From positions 13,125 through 77,124 of the forward strand of contig JAFGOZ010000692.1 in the NCBI GenBank assembly GCA_016926235.1: a stretch of 64,000 nt of DNA, read 5' to 3'. The notes below the pieces were generated by a model. That model did no database searches, was not told the DNA's origin, and was given only the letters and a program-made list of their open reading frames with translations. The DNA is from Bacteroidales bacterium (lineage in GTDB: Bacteria; Bacteroidota; Bacteroidia; Bacteroidales; UBA10428). How positions within the stretch are numbered: position 1 is the stretch's first letter; every line of letters starts with the position of its first letter. The translations under genes were made by a program, and so were the position numbers. Shown piece after piece: positions 19,374-27,093 of the stretch.

Positions 19374-20636
19374 TTACATGTTATACACACTCTCACCATG
19401 TTCGTATACATCAAGCCCTTCCTCTTCAATTATTTTTTCTACCCTTAATGCATTCATTGATTTTAATATCTTAAATAACAGATAGCCCATACCTAAAGCC
19501 CAGGCTGCTACAGCAAGAACGCCGATTGCCTGTACTCCTAAAAGATGGAAACCACCACCTGAAACCAGACCACCATCAACAGAGAATACTCCTACCAACA
19601 ATGTACCCAGGGCACCACAAACACCATGTACTGAAATTGCACCAACCGGGTCATCTATTTTCAACTTTTTATCAAAAAACTCAACACTGAAAACCAGTAC
19701 GATACCAGCTATGGTCCCAATTGCAATTGCACTTGCAGGGCTTACCACGTTACAACCGGCAGTTATCGCCACCAATCCGGCCAAAGCACCGTTTAAAGAT
19801 AATGACAAAGTTGGCCTTTTATATCTTACCCATGCAACAAACATTGCAGTAACAGCTCCTGCAGCTGCTGCAAGGTTAGTAGTCATTGCAATGTGCCCGA
19901 TTGCAACAGTACTATCACCTGTAGCAGATAATTGAGATCCGGGGTTAAATCCAAACCATCCAAACCAAAGTATAAATACACCTAATGCTCCTAAAGTCAG
20001 GTTATGACCAGGAATAGCTTTCGGTTTCCCGTCTTTACCATATTTTCCAATACGTGGTCCTAATAAGGCCGCACCGGTTAATCCAACCCATCCACCAACA
20101 GAGTGAACCAATGTTGAACCTGCAAAATCCTGGAATCCAAGTTTGTCCAGCCATCCCAATCCCCATTTCCAGTGACCTGAAACCGGATATATAATTAATG
20201 ATACAACCACTGTAAATACCAGGTATGCTCCGAATTTTGTTCTCTCAGCCATTGCTCCCGAAACAATTGTTGCTGCTGTAGCTGCAAATACTGTTTGGAA
20301 CATAATATCAGACATGTCAGCATACCCTCCAAATCCATCACTTCTAAAAAATGCTTTTTCCAGTGGATTGCCAATTAATCCTCCTAACATATCTGAACCG
20401 TACATGATAGAATAACCTATTGCCCAAAAAATGATTGAACCAAAAGCAAAGTCCATTAAGTTTTTCATTAGAATGTTACCTGTATTTTTTGATCTGGTAA
20501 AACCTGCTTCTACCATGGCAAATCCAGGCTGCATAAACATTACTAAAAATGCCGCCACCAGTAACCATAAATTGTCTAATGAGACCCCTAAAGATGGTCC
20601 TGCTGCCTCTTGTACTATAGTTGAAACTTCTTCCAT
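19374..20636 (-). CDS. amt: Ammonium transporter
   Basis: A 420-aa Amt/MEP/Rh inner-membrane channel for ammonium, with about 11 hydrophobic segments. Conserved pore regions are visible: FMQPGFAMVEAGFTRSKN near residue 35, the first pore His in STLVHSVGGW and the second in SVHGVCGALG. The C-terminal tail is short and acidic. It is the last gene of the operon outer-membrane protein-glnK-amt (26 nt after glnK), the usual pairing that lets P-II block the channel when nitrogen is plentiful. Confidence 0.97.
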   Translation of the reverse strand: MEEVSTIVQEAAGPSLGVSLDNLWLLVAAFLVMFMQPGFAMVEAGFTRSKNTGNILMKNLMDFAFGSIIFWAIGYSIMYGSDMLGGLIGNPLEKAFFRSDGFGGYADMSDIMFQTVFAATAATIVSGAMAERTKFGAYLVFTVVVSLIIYPVSGHWKWGLGWLDKLGFQDFAGSTLVHSVGGWVGLTGAALLGPRIGKYGKDGKPKAIPGHNLTLGALGVFILWFGWFGFNPGSQLSATGDSTVAIGHIAMTTNLAAAAGAVTAMFVAWVRYKRPTLSLSLNGALAGLVAITAGCNVVSPASAIAIGTIAGIVLVFSVEFFDKKLKIDDPVGAISVHGVCGALGTLLVGVFSVDGGLVSGGGFHLLGVQAIGVLAVAAWALGMGYLLFKILKSMNALRVEKIIEEEGLDVYEHGESVYNM

Positions 20637-20662
20637 GACTCTAATATTTAATCGTTAATAAA

Positions 20663-21025
20663 CTATTTTAATAACTCTTCTTCAGCAATATAAAGGGTAA
20701 CATCCCCTTCTTCTTCTGTTCTGATCCTGTAGGAATTTTCGATATTTGAAACAAATATCTTTCCATCCCCTACTTCTCCTGTTTTTGCCGAAGATATGAT
20801 TGCCTTAATCGTTGAATCCAGTAAATGATCCCTTACTATAATAGACATCATAACACGTTCAATGGTACTGGTATCATAAGAAATACCACGATATACCCTG
20901 CTTTGTCTTGCTTTACCTACACCCCTTACTTCCCAAAATGAAAAGAAATCAATACCTGCAGCAGCTAAAGCTTCTTTTACATCATCATATTTTGTTTTTC
21001 TGATGATTGCTTCTATTTTTTTCAT
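20663..21025 (-). CDS. glnK: P-II nitrogen regulatory protein (GlnK type)
   Basis: A 120-aa P-II signalling protein that senses ATP/ADP and 2-oxoglutarate. It starts MKKIEAIIRK, carries the T-loop with YRGISY (Tyr50 aligns with the uridylylated Tyr51 of E. coli P-II, and the loop is one residue shorter) and the GDGKIFV nucleotide-binding B-loop. Placement directly before amt supports a GlnK role. The C-terminus (NSYRIRTEEEGDVTLYIAEEELLK) differs from E. coli GlnK. Whether Tyr50 is modified here is not known. Confidence 0.93.
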   Translation of the reverse strand: MKKIEAIIRKTKYDDVKEALAAAGIDFFSFWEVRGVGKARQSRVYRGISYDTSTIERVMMSIIVRDHLLDSTIKAIISSAKTGEVGDGKIFVSNIENSYRIRTEEEGDVTLYIAEEELLK

Positions 21026-21072
21026 GACAGTATAATTTTATTATTAATACTAAATTTCTTTAATCCATTAGT

Positions 21073-21798
21073 TTAAAATGAAATACCTGCGGTTATAAAG
21101 AATCCTTCAGTTGATGGGTTTAATATAACTGCTCCGGAAAGTGGCAAAGAAAAATTATCAGTAATTTTTATCTCTTTTGATGTTCCTATCGATATATTAC
21201 ATAGCATAAATTCACCATCTTTAGTATATGCTCCATCTCCGGCTCCCAATGCCAGATCAATACCAGATATTGAATAACCAGCTTCAAAATACATATCACC
21301 TTCTTCAAATCCAGGAGTAAACATGTAGGCTGCGGTTACAGATAAATCTCCTATTGCATAACTAACCATTGGTTCTATGTAATGACCTTTATCAAAGGCA
21401 AAGTAACCAAAGCTCTCAAGCATGGTTTCTCCATCGTCATCAACTCCAATTGAATCACCATCTACAGCACCAAAATAATAGTCGGTTACGCCAACGGTGA
21501 GGCCAAAATCAAAACTATAACTTAAATACAGGTCCATTTCAAAAGCTTCATCAACGCCAGCATTCACTGAACCCCATGCTCCAATTGCCAGGTTTTCAAT
21601 TGAACCCTCTACCCAGGGTTGAAAAGCAGGGCCAGTTCCAAATTTGGCTCCACGCCAGATATAGGTACTATATATATCCATACCCGCATCTACCGGAGAA
21701 CTCGCTTCCTCCTCCTCTTGTGCAACTGCACTAAAGCTTACTGACATCAAACAAACTATTGTCATGAATGCCAAAAATGAATAACTACTTCTTTTCAT
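21073..21798 (-). CDS. Outer-membrane beta-barrel protein co-transcribed with glnK-amt
   Basis: A 241-aa protein with a Sec signal peptide ending AVAQ, then glycine- and aromatic-rich alternating strands ending in ITAGISF, with the C-terminal Phe typical of outer-membrane barrels. It resembles TorF/Gcw-type putative porins (DIYSTYIWRGAKFGTGPAFQP). As first gene of the amt operon it may be an outer-membrane route for ammonium or a small nitrogen compound; this is inference from co-transcription. Precursor start is the ATG 40 nt below a TAnnTTTG box. Confidence 0.8.
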   Translation of the reverse strand: MKRSSYSFLAFMTIVCLMSVSFSAVAQEEEEASSPVDAGMDIYSTYIWRGAKFGTGPAFQPWVEGSIENLAIGAWGSVNAGVDEAFEMDLYLSYSFDFGLTVGVTDYYFGAVDGDSIGVDDDGETMLESFGYFAFDKGHYIEPMVSYAIGDLSVTAAYMFTPGFEEGDMYFEAGYSISGIDLALGAGDGAYTKDGEFMLCNISIGTSKEIKITDNFSLPLSGAVILNPSTEGFFITAGISF

Positions 21799-21839
21799 GG
21801 TTAAATAATTTAAAAGATGAATAAAATTGTTTTACGATT

Positions 21840-21847
21840 CAAAAATA
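21840..21847 (-). promoter_or_regulatory. -7 promoter box TATTTTTG of the porin-glnK-amt operon
   Basis: Read on the minus strand TATTTTTG fits TAnnTTTG, 42 nt before the ATG. The expected -33 position falls inside the palindrome at 21861-21886 and has no TTTG. Confidence 0.5.
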
Positions 21848-21860
21848 TATATATTTTTTA

Positions 21861-21886
21861 TTACCCCCTAATTTTTTTAGGGGTAA
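21861..21886. promoter_or_regulatory. Palindromic operator candidate (TTACCCC...GGGGTAA)
   Basis: A 26-bp near-perfect palindrome, TTACCCCCTAA then Ts then TTAGGGGTAA, lies just upstream of the -7 box of the amt operon, covering the -33 position. Two more TTACCCC/CTACCCC half-sites follow at 21916-21922 and 21968-21974, spaced about 52-55 bp. No regulator could be named. Confidence 0.55.
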
Positions 21887-22137
21887 ATGTTTTCTAACAT
21901 ACTTTTTTATATTTATTACCCCATTTTTTTATACCGTTTATTTATTTTTTAATATTTTTTTCAATATCTACCCCTTTTTTTGCAGGGTATGTGTCTGTAA
22001 AACTTCAAACACCTCTTAAGACAAGTTATATTGTATTAATTTACAATCACTTAACACATTTCATATTTTTTTTATCTTATGCTTTATTTAATTTGTCATA
22101 TATTCAATAAACCCAATGGATTTAGCGTCCCTTATTC

Positions 22138-22145
22138 TATATTTG
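22138..22145 (+). promoter_or_regulatory. -7 promoter box TATATTTG of the SIS/PfkB unit
   Basis: TATATTTG fits TAnnTTTG, 20 nt before the ATG at 22165. Confidence 0.5.
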
Positions 22146-22164
22146 CATAAATAATATATAATGT

Positions 22165-22767
22165 ATGCTTACAATTATTAAGGAACTTCTGGATAAAGAA
22201 GCACAAGCCATTAGGAATATCCCTGATCAGGAAAGCATTCCACAGGCAGTTGAACTAATATATGAATGCGTTCATCAGAATGGAGGCAAACTAATTTCAA
22301 GCGGAATGGGAAAAGCAGGCCAGATCGCATTAAACATTGCTACAACATTTAGTTCTACCGGTACCCCTTCTGTTTTTATACATCCTAGTGATGCCCAGCA
22401 TGGAGATTTAGGGGTTATCACAAAAAAGGATATATTATTACTTATCTCAAACTCCGGTAAAACAAGAGAAATTATTGAGATATTAGCACTTGCAAAAAAC
22501 CTTGCAGGTGAAATTCCTGTTATTGTTATTACAGGAAACCCCGAAGCAGAATTGGCCGAAATGGCAAATGTAGTTATCTCCACAGGCCATCCGCAGGAAA
22601 TATGCCCTCTAGGACTTACACCTACAACTTCAACAACAACTATGACTGTAATAGGAGATATTCTGGTAGTCCTCCTGATGAAAAAGATTAATTTCACGAA
22701 AGCTGACTATGCCAAAAGGCACCATGGAGGCTACCTTGGAGAAAAGTCCAGAACTGAGGCAAACTAA
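22165..22767 (+). CDS. SIS-domain sugar-phosphate isomerase (KdsD/HxlB-like)
   Basis: A 200-aa single SIS domain protein. It shows GMGKAGQIA, the HPSDAQHGDLG segment, the phosphate-binding SNSGKTREI, and a C-terminal RHHGGYLG that resembles the HPGGALG motif of arabinose-5-phosphate isomerases (KdsD/KpsF). It lacks the CBS pair of E. coli KdsD. The likely role is aldose-ketose isomerisation of a pentose or hexose phosphate, possibly arabinose 5-phosphate for Kdo. 6-phospho-3-hexuloisomerase is the main alternative. A PfkB kinase gene follows 17 nt downstream. Confidence 0.82.
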   Translation: MLTIIKELLDKEAQAIRNIPDQESIPQAVELIYECVHQNGGKLISSGMGKAGQIALNIATTFSSTGTPSVFIHPSDAQHGDLGVITKKDILLLISNSGKTREIIEILALAKNLAGEIPVIVITGNPEAELAEMANVVISTGHPQEICPLGLTPTTSTTTMTVIGDILVVLLMKKINFTKADYAKRHHGGYLGEKSRTEAN

Positions 22768-22784
22768 CTATCAAAGCAACTTCT

Positions 22785-23714
22785 ATGAATAAAAGAAACA
22801 TCTATGCCATTGGAGAAACTGTGCTGGACATAATATTTAAAAATGATCAACCCATTGCAGCTAAACCAGGCGGCTCTATGTTAAACACCTGTGTTTCACT
22901 AGGCAGAACACATGCACCCATTCACTTTATTTCTGAGTTTGGAACAGACAAACCAGGACAAATTATTTCTCGTTTTTTAAAAGAAAATTATGTAGACACA
23001 AAATTTGCATCATTATATAATAAAGGTAAAACGGCCATAGCCATGGCTTTTCTAAATGAAAAAAATGACGCATCCTATCAATTCTACAAAGATTATCCTG
23101 GAAATAGACTAAATATCGAAATTCCTCCGTTTAGGAAAGATGATATTCTGATTTTTGGTTCTTTTTATGCAATGACCCCTGAAATTAGGGGGGTGCTCTT
23201 AAATATTTTAAATTTTGCAAAGAAAAATGATGTATTTATACTATATGACCCTAATTTTCGAAAATCTCACTTACACGAATTGGAAGATCTAAAACCAGCC
23301 ATCGAAGAAAACTTCCGTTATGCACATATAATAAGGGGATCAAATGAAGATTTTCAATATATATATAATACTGATGATTTTCATTCTGCTTTAAAAAGTA
23401 TAAACATGCCAGATAAAACATACATATATACTAACAGTAATAGCGAAGTATCTATCCTGACAAATAAATTAACCAAAAATTACATAGTCCCTGCAATAAA
23501 ACCATTAAGCACAATTGGAGCCGGAGATACATTTAATGCCGGCATTATTTATGGTTTACTAAAACACAACATTACAGTTGAAAACTTATCTGCCACAAAA
23601 GCAGAAACGTGGGAAAATATCATTAATTTGGCTATTGCATTTGCTCAAAACACGTGTTTGAACCTTGATAATTATATTTCTGAAACATTTGCAAAACAAT
23701 ATATCATATCATGA
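22785..23714 (+). CDS. PfkB-family sugar kinase
   Basis: A 309-aa ribokinase/fructokinase-family kinase. The N-terminal GETVLDIIF and GGSMLNTC glycine motif and the C-terminal STIGAGDTFNAG with catalytic Asp248 are clear. It should phosphorylate a sugar or sugar phosphate; fructokinase is a reasonable guess, but the substrate pocket cannot be judged by eye. It follows the SIS gene closely and overlaps the next gene by 4 nt (ATGA), so the three form one unit. Confidence 0.85.
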   Translation: MNKRNIYAIGETVLDIIFKNDQPIAAKPGGSMLNTCVSLGRTHAPIHFISEFGTDKPGQIISRFLKENYVDTKFASLYNKGKTAIAMAFLNEKNDASYQFYKDYPGNRLNIEIPPFRKDDILIFGSFYAMTPEIRGVLLNILNFAKKNDVFILYDPNFRKSHLHELEDLKPAIEENFRYAHIIRGSNEDFQYIYNTDDFHSALKSINMPDKTYIYTNSNSEVSILTNKLTKNYIVPAIKPLSTIGAGDTFNAGIIYGLLKHNITVENLSATKAETWENIINLAIAFAQNTCLNLDNYISETFAKQYIIS

Positions 23715-24169
23715 AAAAAACACTACTTATAATAAGCCTTATCATTAGCGCTTCGGCTATAGGCAGCAACTATATAAGACCTTCTGAAGATGAGTTGTCC
23801 CGTCAATTGCAGATTTTCCTGGATCAATTTGACTCCAATGTGGCTTCGCACAATTGGCAGGAAATAGTGGGTCAGATGGAAAAAAACTACAAAACAGAGC
23901 AATTGGATAATGCATTAGGCGGAGACACTCTTCAATTTATCAAAGAGTTCTTTTGCGGACTTACTGTGGGCTCAAACAATTTCATTTGTCCTGAACCTGA
24001 TAATATATATCAGGCAACGAGAAACGATGTGCTAATAGACAGGGAGATCATACAAGTAAATTATCACGTGGTATTAAATGATGGCACAGTGCTCATTGGA
24101 AACTGGTTTATACGCTATTACCGTAACGGGACAAATTATGTCTTTGGTCTTATTGGAGCAGTAGGATAA
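23711..24169 (+). CDS. Exported protein of unknown function
   Basis: A 152-aa protein that I do not recognise. It starts within the kinase stop (ATGA overlap), has a Sec signal peptide (about 18 residues, cleavage near ASAIGS) and an alpha/beta pattern ending in repeated strands (VLNDGTVLIGNWFIRYYRNG) that could be an NTF2-like fold. Similar small exported proteins are common in Bacteroidota. Its stop codon lies inside the convergent hairpin at 24164-24198. Confidence 0.65.
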   Translation: MKKTLLIISLIISASAIGSNYIRPSEDELSRQLQIFLDQFDSNVASHNWQEIVGQMEKNYKTEQLDNALGGDTLQFIKEFFCGLTVGSNNFICPEPDNIYQATRNDVLIDREIIQVNYHVVLNDGTVLIGNWFIRYYRNGTNYVFGLIGAVG

Positions 24170-24198
24170 TTAAGTGTAAATTTTACATTTAATTATCC
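24164..24198. terminator. Palindromic hairpin holding both convergent stop codons
   Basis: A 35-nt inverted repeat (GGATAATTAA... paired with ...TTAATTATCC, one mismatch) lies between the convergent genes and contains both stop codons (24167-24169 and 24189-24191). It is AT-rich, so its strength as a terminator is uncertain. Confidence 0.6.
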
Positions 24199-24659
24199 AG
24201 CTCAATTTTCACTACCCTGTATCCTTCAACAGCTTCCTGCACAGCATAAACAACACCAACAAAAACCGATATCATCCCTGAAAGAAAAAGGATCAGGGAA
24301 ACGGATGAAAACACTGTTGCGTTTACTACAAATTGCATACCTATAGATAAGCAAGACAAAATAAATAAGGCAATTGCTATTGAATATGAAATAACAGTAT
24401 TTCTTATGTGTTGAAGCCGAAGAGATAACTTGTCGAGTTGACTGGTAATACTTGCTAATCTTTTCTTATCAATATCTGTCAACCCAACAGTATCCCTGAG
24501 TATTCTTCTCTCACTTTCCAGTAACCTGACCCTGTTTATTACTACTGAATATTTATTATTTATTCCTAAAACCAACAATCCACAGGCCGATATCATAATA
24601 CCAGGGGCAAGCATGGATTGGATTATTTCAACAATTTTTACATCAATTTGCATCGTCAA
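24189..24659 (-). CDS. DUF2721 family inner-membrane protein
   Basis: A 156-aa protein with three hydrophobic segments (about residues 10-30, 90-112 and 118-145) and a basic cytosolic middle part (NRVRLLESERRIL), matching the DUF2721 pattern of small membrane proteins with unknown function. The start codon is only 12 nt from its TAnnTTTG box, so the leader should be nearly absent. Confidence 0.75.
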   Translation of the reverse strand: MTMQIDVKIVEIIQSMLAPGIMISACGLLVLGINNKYSVVINRVRLLESERRILRDTVGLTDIDKKRLASITSQLDKLSLRLQHIRNTVISYSIAIALFILSCLSIGMQFVVNATVFSSVSLILFLSGMISVFVGVVYAVQEAVEGYRVVKIELDN

Positions 24660-24670
24660 TCATCTTTTTG

Positions 24671-24678
24671 CAAAAGTA
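24671..24678 (-). promoter_or_regulatory. -7 promoter box TACTTTTG of the DUF2721 gene
   Basis: TACTTTTG on the minus strand, 12 nt before the ATG, predicts an almost leaderless transcript. Confidence 0.5.
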
Positions 24679-24757
24679 CTTAAAAAGAAGTATTAATTTT
24701 ACTAATTTAGAATGGAATGATAATTGTATAAAAATCATAAATAAAAATAAATGTAAT

Positions 24758-25648
24758 ATGAAGAAAATACTACTTATACTCAGTTTGTCGGTATCGTGTA
24801 TGCTATCCAATGCACAATACACTCTTGATCATACGTTTACAGATCAAACCATATATGAAGTATCGTATGTTGAACTGGAAAATTCAGGTAAAAAATTGTA
24901 CACAACCAATCAGGATGGGGAAACCTATGAACTTCAGTTTTTCAATATTGATTATACACCATATAAAAACATATCAATTGATCTGGGATCAATTTTCATT
25001 GTCGATTATAAGGAATTTTCAATTTATGTTTATTATATAAGTGAGAATCTATTCGACACTGATGCAGAAATAGAATTTATGGCTGAATTATATTATGTTG
25101 AAGACACTCCTGAAGAATACGAATATTCTCAAGTCTTGGTGTTTAATGAGACTGGCTCTATACTATTTGAAACGGATATTGAGCGTAATAATTCATGGAT
25201 TCTCTGGCCGAGTATGAATGGAACCGAAGTTAATGGTAACAGCCAGCCAGGATCTATCCATAATACTTCTGATGGCACTAAGATGATTATAGGTTTATAC
25301 GATTTTGTAGATACAATTTACAAATACGAAATATATGATTTGCCTGGAACCCTTCCTGTACATGCTAAATCAGGACTTACAAACCCAACGGGCCAAACAT
25401 TGCTTAAAGCTTATCCAAACCCGGCAAAATCCACATTTACAATTGATTACAAACTGGTAGAAGATGAAGAAGATGCACAACTGTATATATATACCTCAGA
25501 TGGAAAACTCATAAAGAAATTCGATCTAACCAGTAATGAAGGTAAAATAGCAGTCTCTGCTGAAGATATGCCGGCAGGGGCATATATTTATGAAATGAAG
25601 TCGCAAAGAAAAGGATACACACGTCGAAAATTGCTAATTTCTGAATAA
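24758..25648 (+). CDS. Secreted protein with T9SS type A sorting domain
   Basis: A 296-aa exported protein. I place the start at 24758, because residues 1-20 from there (MKKILLILSLSVSCMLSNAQ) form a standard signal peptide; an upstream in-frame ATG at 24668 would put a charged tail before it and lies over the promoter of the opposite gene. The C-terminal 80 residues (YPNPAKSTFTIDY ... GKLIKKFDLT ... GAYIYEM) match the type A sorting domain of the type IX secretion system, which sends the cargo to the cell surface. The middle, acidic and rich in beta pattern, is not recognised. Confidence 0.8.
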   Translation: MKKILLILSLSVSCMLSNAQYTLDHTFTDQTIYEVSYVELENSGKKLYTTNQDGETYELQFFNIDYTPYKNISIDLGSIFIVDYKEFSIYVYYISENLFDTDAEIEFMAELYYVEDTPEEYEYSQVLVFNETGSILFETDIERNNSWILWPSMNGTEVNGNSQPGSIHNTSDGTKMIIGLYDFVDTIYKYEIYDLPGTLPVHAKSGLTNPTGQTLLKAYPNPAKSTFTIDYKLVEDEEDAQLYIYTSDGKLIKKFDLTSNEGKIAVSAEDMPAGAYIYEMKSQRKGYTRRKLLISE

Positions 25649-25650
25649 AC

Positions 25651-25789
25651 AAAAGAGCGTGTCCAAAAAATCCTCAAAACCTTCATTCCAAAATTGTTTC
25701 GGAATCCAAAAAGATTGACGGTAAAATAGTCACAGATTCTGAAGCAAGTTCAGGATGATTACATCAGGATTTTTTGGACACGCTCTTTT
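25651..25789. repeat. 139-bp element with 24-bp perfect inverted arms between convergent genes
   Basis: Arms at 25651-25674 and 25766-25789 are exact reverse complements (core GAGCGTGTCC, A6, TCCT), with the right arm running into T8. The left arm begins 2 nt after one stop codon and the right arm ends 1 nt before the other. The middle carries an inner imperfect palindrome at about 25734-25757 (TTCTGAAGCAAGTTCAGG) of a kind often seen dispersed in Bacteroidota. It may act as a bidirectional terminator, a mobile palindromic element, or both. Confidence 0.82.
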
Positions 25790-25790
25790 T

Positions 25791-26783
25791 TTACATCTCC
25801 AATTTAAGATTTAATAATGCATTATCAATTATACCAATCTCTTCCTTTGTCAAATTCAAGTTTCCTGCGCCGGCATTGTCTTCAATTTGCTTATCAGTAC
25901 GGGCTCCTGCAAGCACTACAGTGATTCCCGGTTGCTTTAATGTCCACGCCAGTACAAGCTGGGCCAAAGTAGCATTTTTAGAATCAGCCAGTGGTTTTAT
26001 CTCACCCAGAAAAGCATTAACTTTCATTATATTTTCAGGCTTATAATAAGGTGTACTTGTGCGTGTGTCGCCTTCACCATATACTGTATCAGGTTTTATT
26101 TTACCTGTGAGTAGTCCTCTCTGCAAAGGACTATAAGCAAGAATCGCCTGGTTTTTTTTAATACAAAATGGCACCACTTCTTCTTCAATGTCTCGTTTTA
26201 ACATACTATAGGGTACCTGGTTTGAAACGATAGGAAATGATTCAAGCGCTTCTTTCATTTGTCCGGCACTGTAATTGCTCACTCCTGCTGCTCGTATTTT
26301 TCCTTGCTTATACAACATCTCCATTGCTTCCATTGTTTCGCTAACTGGAGTTGTCGGGTCAGCCCAATGTATTTGATACAGGTCAATATAATCAGTACCC
26401 AGGCGTTTTAAGCTCTCCTCGCATTCCTTAATTACACTTTCCTTAGCTGAGTACCTGTATATATCTATTGGTTTCCCATCATTATCCTGTGATGCGAAAT
26501 AAAACTGGCCCTTCTTATCGAGCCAACGCAAACCATATTTAGTAAGTATCTGCACTTTTTCACGTTTGCCTTTTATAGCTTTTCCAACGATTTCCTCACT
26601 TTGCCCAAAACCATAGACAGGGGCAGTATCTATAGACGTAACACCCAGATCAATGCCTTTTTCGATAGCTTTTAATGCTGCAGCAACATCGGCACCACCC
26701 CACATCCATCCGCCTATAGCCCATGCACCAAATGTAATCGTCGAAACTTTTACATCACTATTTCCTAATGTTTTATAAACCAT
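25791..26783 (-). CDS. Aldo/keto reductase
   Basis: A 330-aa NADPH-dependent aldo/keto reductase of the YajO/Tas/Gpr-like type, likely cytosolic. Typical segments are DTAPVYGFGQSEE (catalytic Asp and Tyr), ILTKYG (catalytic Lys), YQIHWAD (His), the GVSNYSAGQ loop, and a C-terminal cofactor site VVLAGARTDKQIEDNAGA. Single-gene unit with its own promoter box. Substrate unknown. Confidence 0.93.
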   Translation of the reverse strand: MVYKTLGNSDVKVSTITFGAWAIGGWMWGGADVAAALKAIEKGIDLGVTSIDTAPVYGFGQSEEIVGKAIKGKREKVQILTKYGLRWLDKKGQFYFASQDNDGKPIDIYRYSAKESVIKECEESLKRLGTDYIDLYQIHWADPTTPVSETMEAMEMLYKQGKIRAAGVSNYSAGQMKEALESFPIVSNQVPYSMLKRDIEEEVVPFCIKKNQAILAYSPLQRGLLTGKIKPDTVYGEGDTRTSTPYYKPENIMKVNAFLGEIKPLADSKNATLAQLVLAWTLKQPGITVVLAGARTDKQIEDNAGAGNLNLTKEEIGIIDNALLNLKLEM

Positions 26784-26810
26784 ACTATTTAATTTTGTTA
26801 TCGCTTAATA

Positions 26811-26818
26811 CAAATGTA
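26811..26818 (-). promoter_or_regulatory. -7 promoter box TACATTTG of the aldo/keto reductase gene
   Basis: TACATTTG on the minus strand, 28 nt before the ATG. It places the palindromic cluster at 26881-26987 upstream of this promoter, outside the transcript. Confidence 0.5.
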
Positions 26819-26880
26819 CTAAATGCACCTTTAATAAAGTTAATTATTACTGTCCGGAAAAATAGAAACAATCGATAAAA

Positions 26881-26987
26881 GCGCTAAAGCGCAGTTTTTT
26901 CATCATTGATCTTTTAATTTGTCAGAATTTCGGACTAAAGTCCATTTATCATAAGGGGTAATTATTACCCCCGGATAAATCCGGGGG
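26881..26987. repeat. Cluster of TAAA-loop palindromes
   Basis: Three stems share a TAAA centre: GCGC-TAAA-GCGC (26881-26892), GGAC-TAAA-GTCC (26932-26943) and a 20-nt perfect palindrome CCCCCGGA-TAAA-TCCGGGGG (26968-26987). A fourth, GGGGTAATTATTACCCC (26955-26971), overlaps the last and is mutually exclusive with it. The cluster lies between the gene at 27094 (downstream side) and the AKR promoter, as a terminator or a REP-like dispersed repeat would. Confidence 0.7.
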
Positions 26988-27093
26988 CTATAATTATCGC
27001 ATATATTCAGGTTTTTTGCCTCTTTATCGGTTTTTTTCCGGTCACTACTGAAAGGTTATATCTCAGGACAACAAAAAAATAATCTTTCAACAT

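Larger units (their letters stand above)
21799..22164. other. 366-bp divergent promoter region, amt operon versus SIS gene
   Basis: Very T/A-rich with no gene. It contains the amt-operon -7 box, the palindrome and repeated TTACCCC half-sites, and the -7 box of the SIS gene. Confidence 0.7.
26784..27093. other. 310-bp intergenic region upstream of the aldo/keto reductase
   Basis: No gene. It holds the AKR -7 box and the palindromic cluster, flanked by a loose long inverted similarity (TCCGGAAAAA near 26852 against TTTTTTTCCGG near 27030). Confidence 0.65.

Noticed and set aside
22275..22697. 140-codon frame antisense to the SIS gene
   Set aside because: Shadow of the conserved isomerase; no promoter or plausible protein.
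24668..24757. Upstream extension of the T9SS protein
   Set aside because: It lies over the DUF2721 promoter box, and the downstream ATG gives a proper signal peptide.
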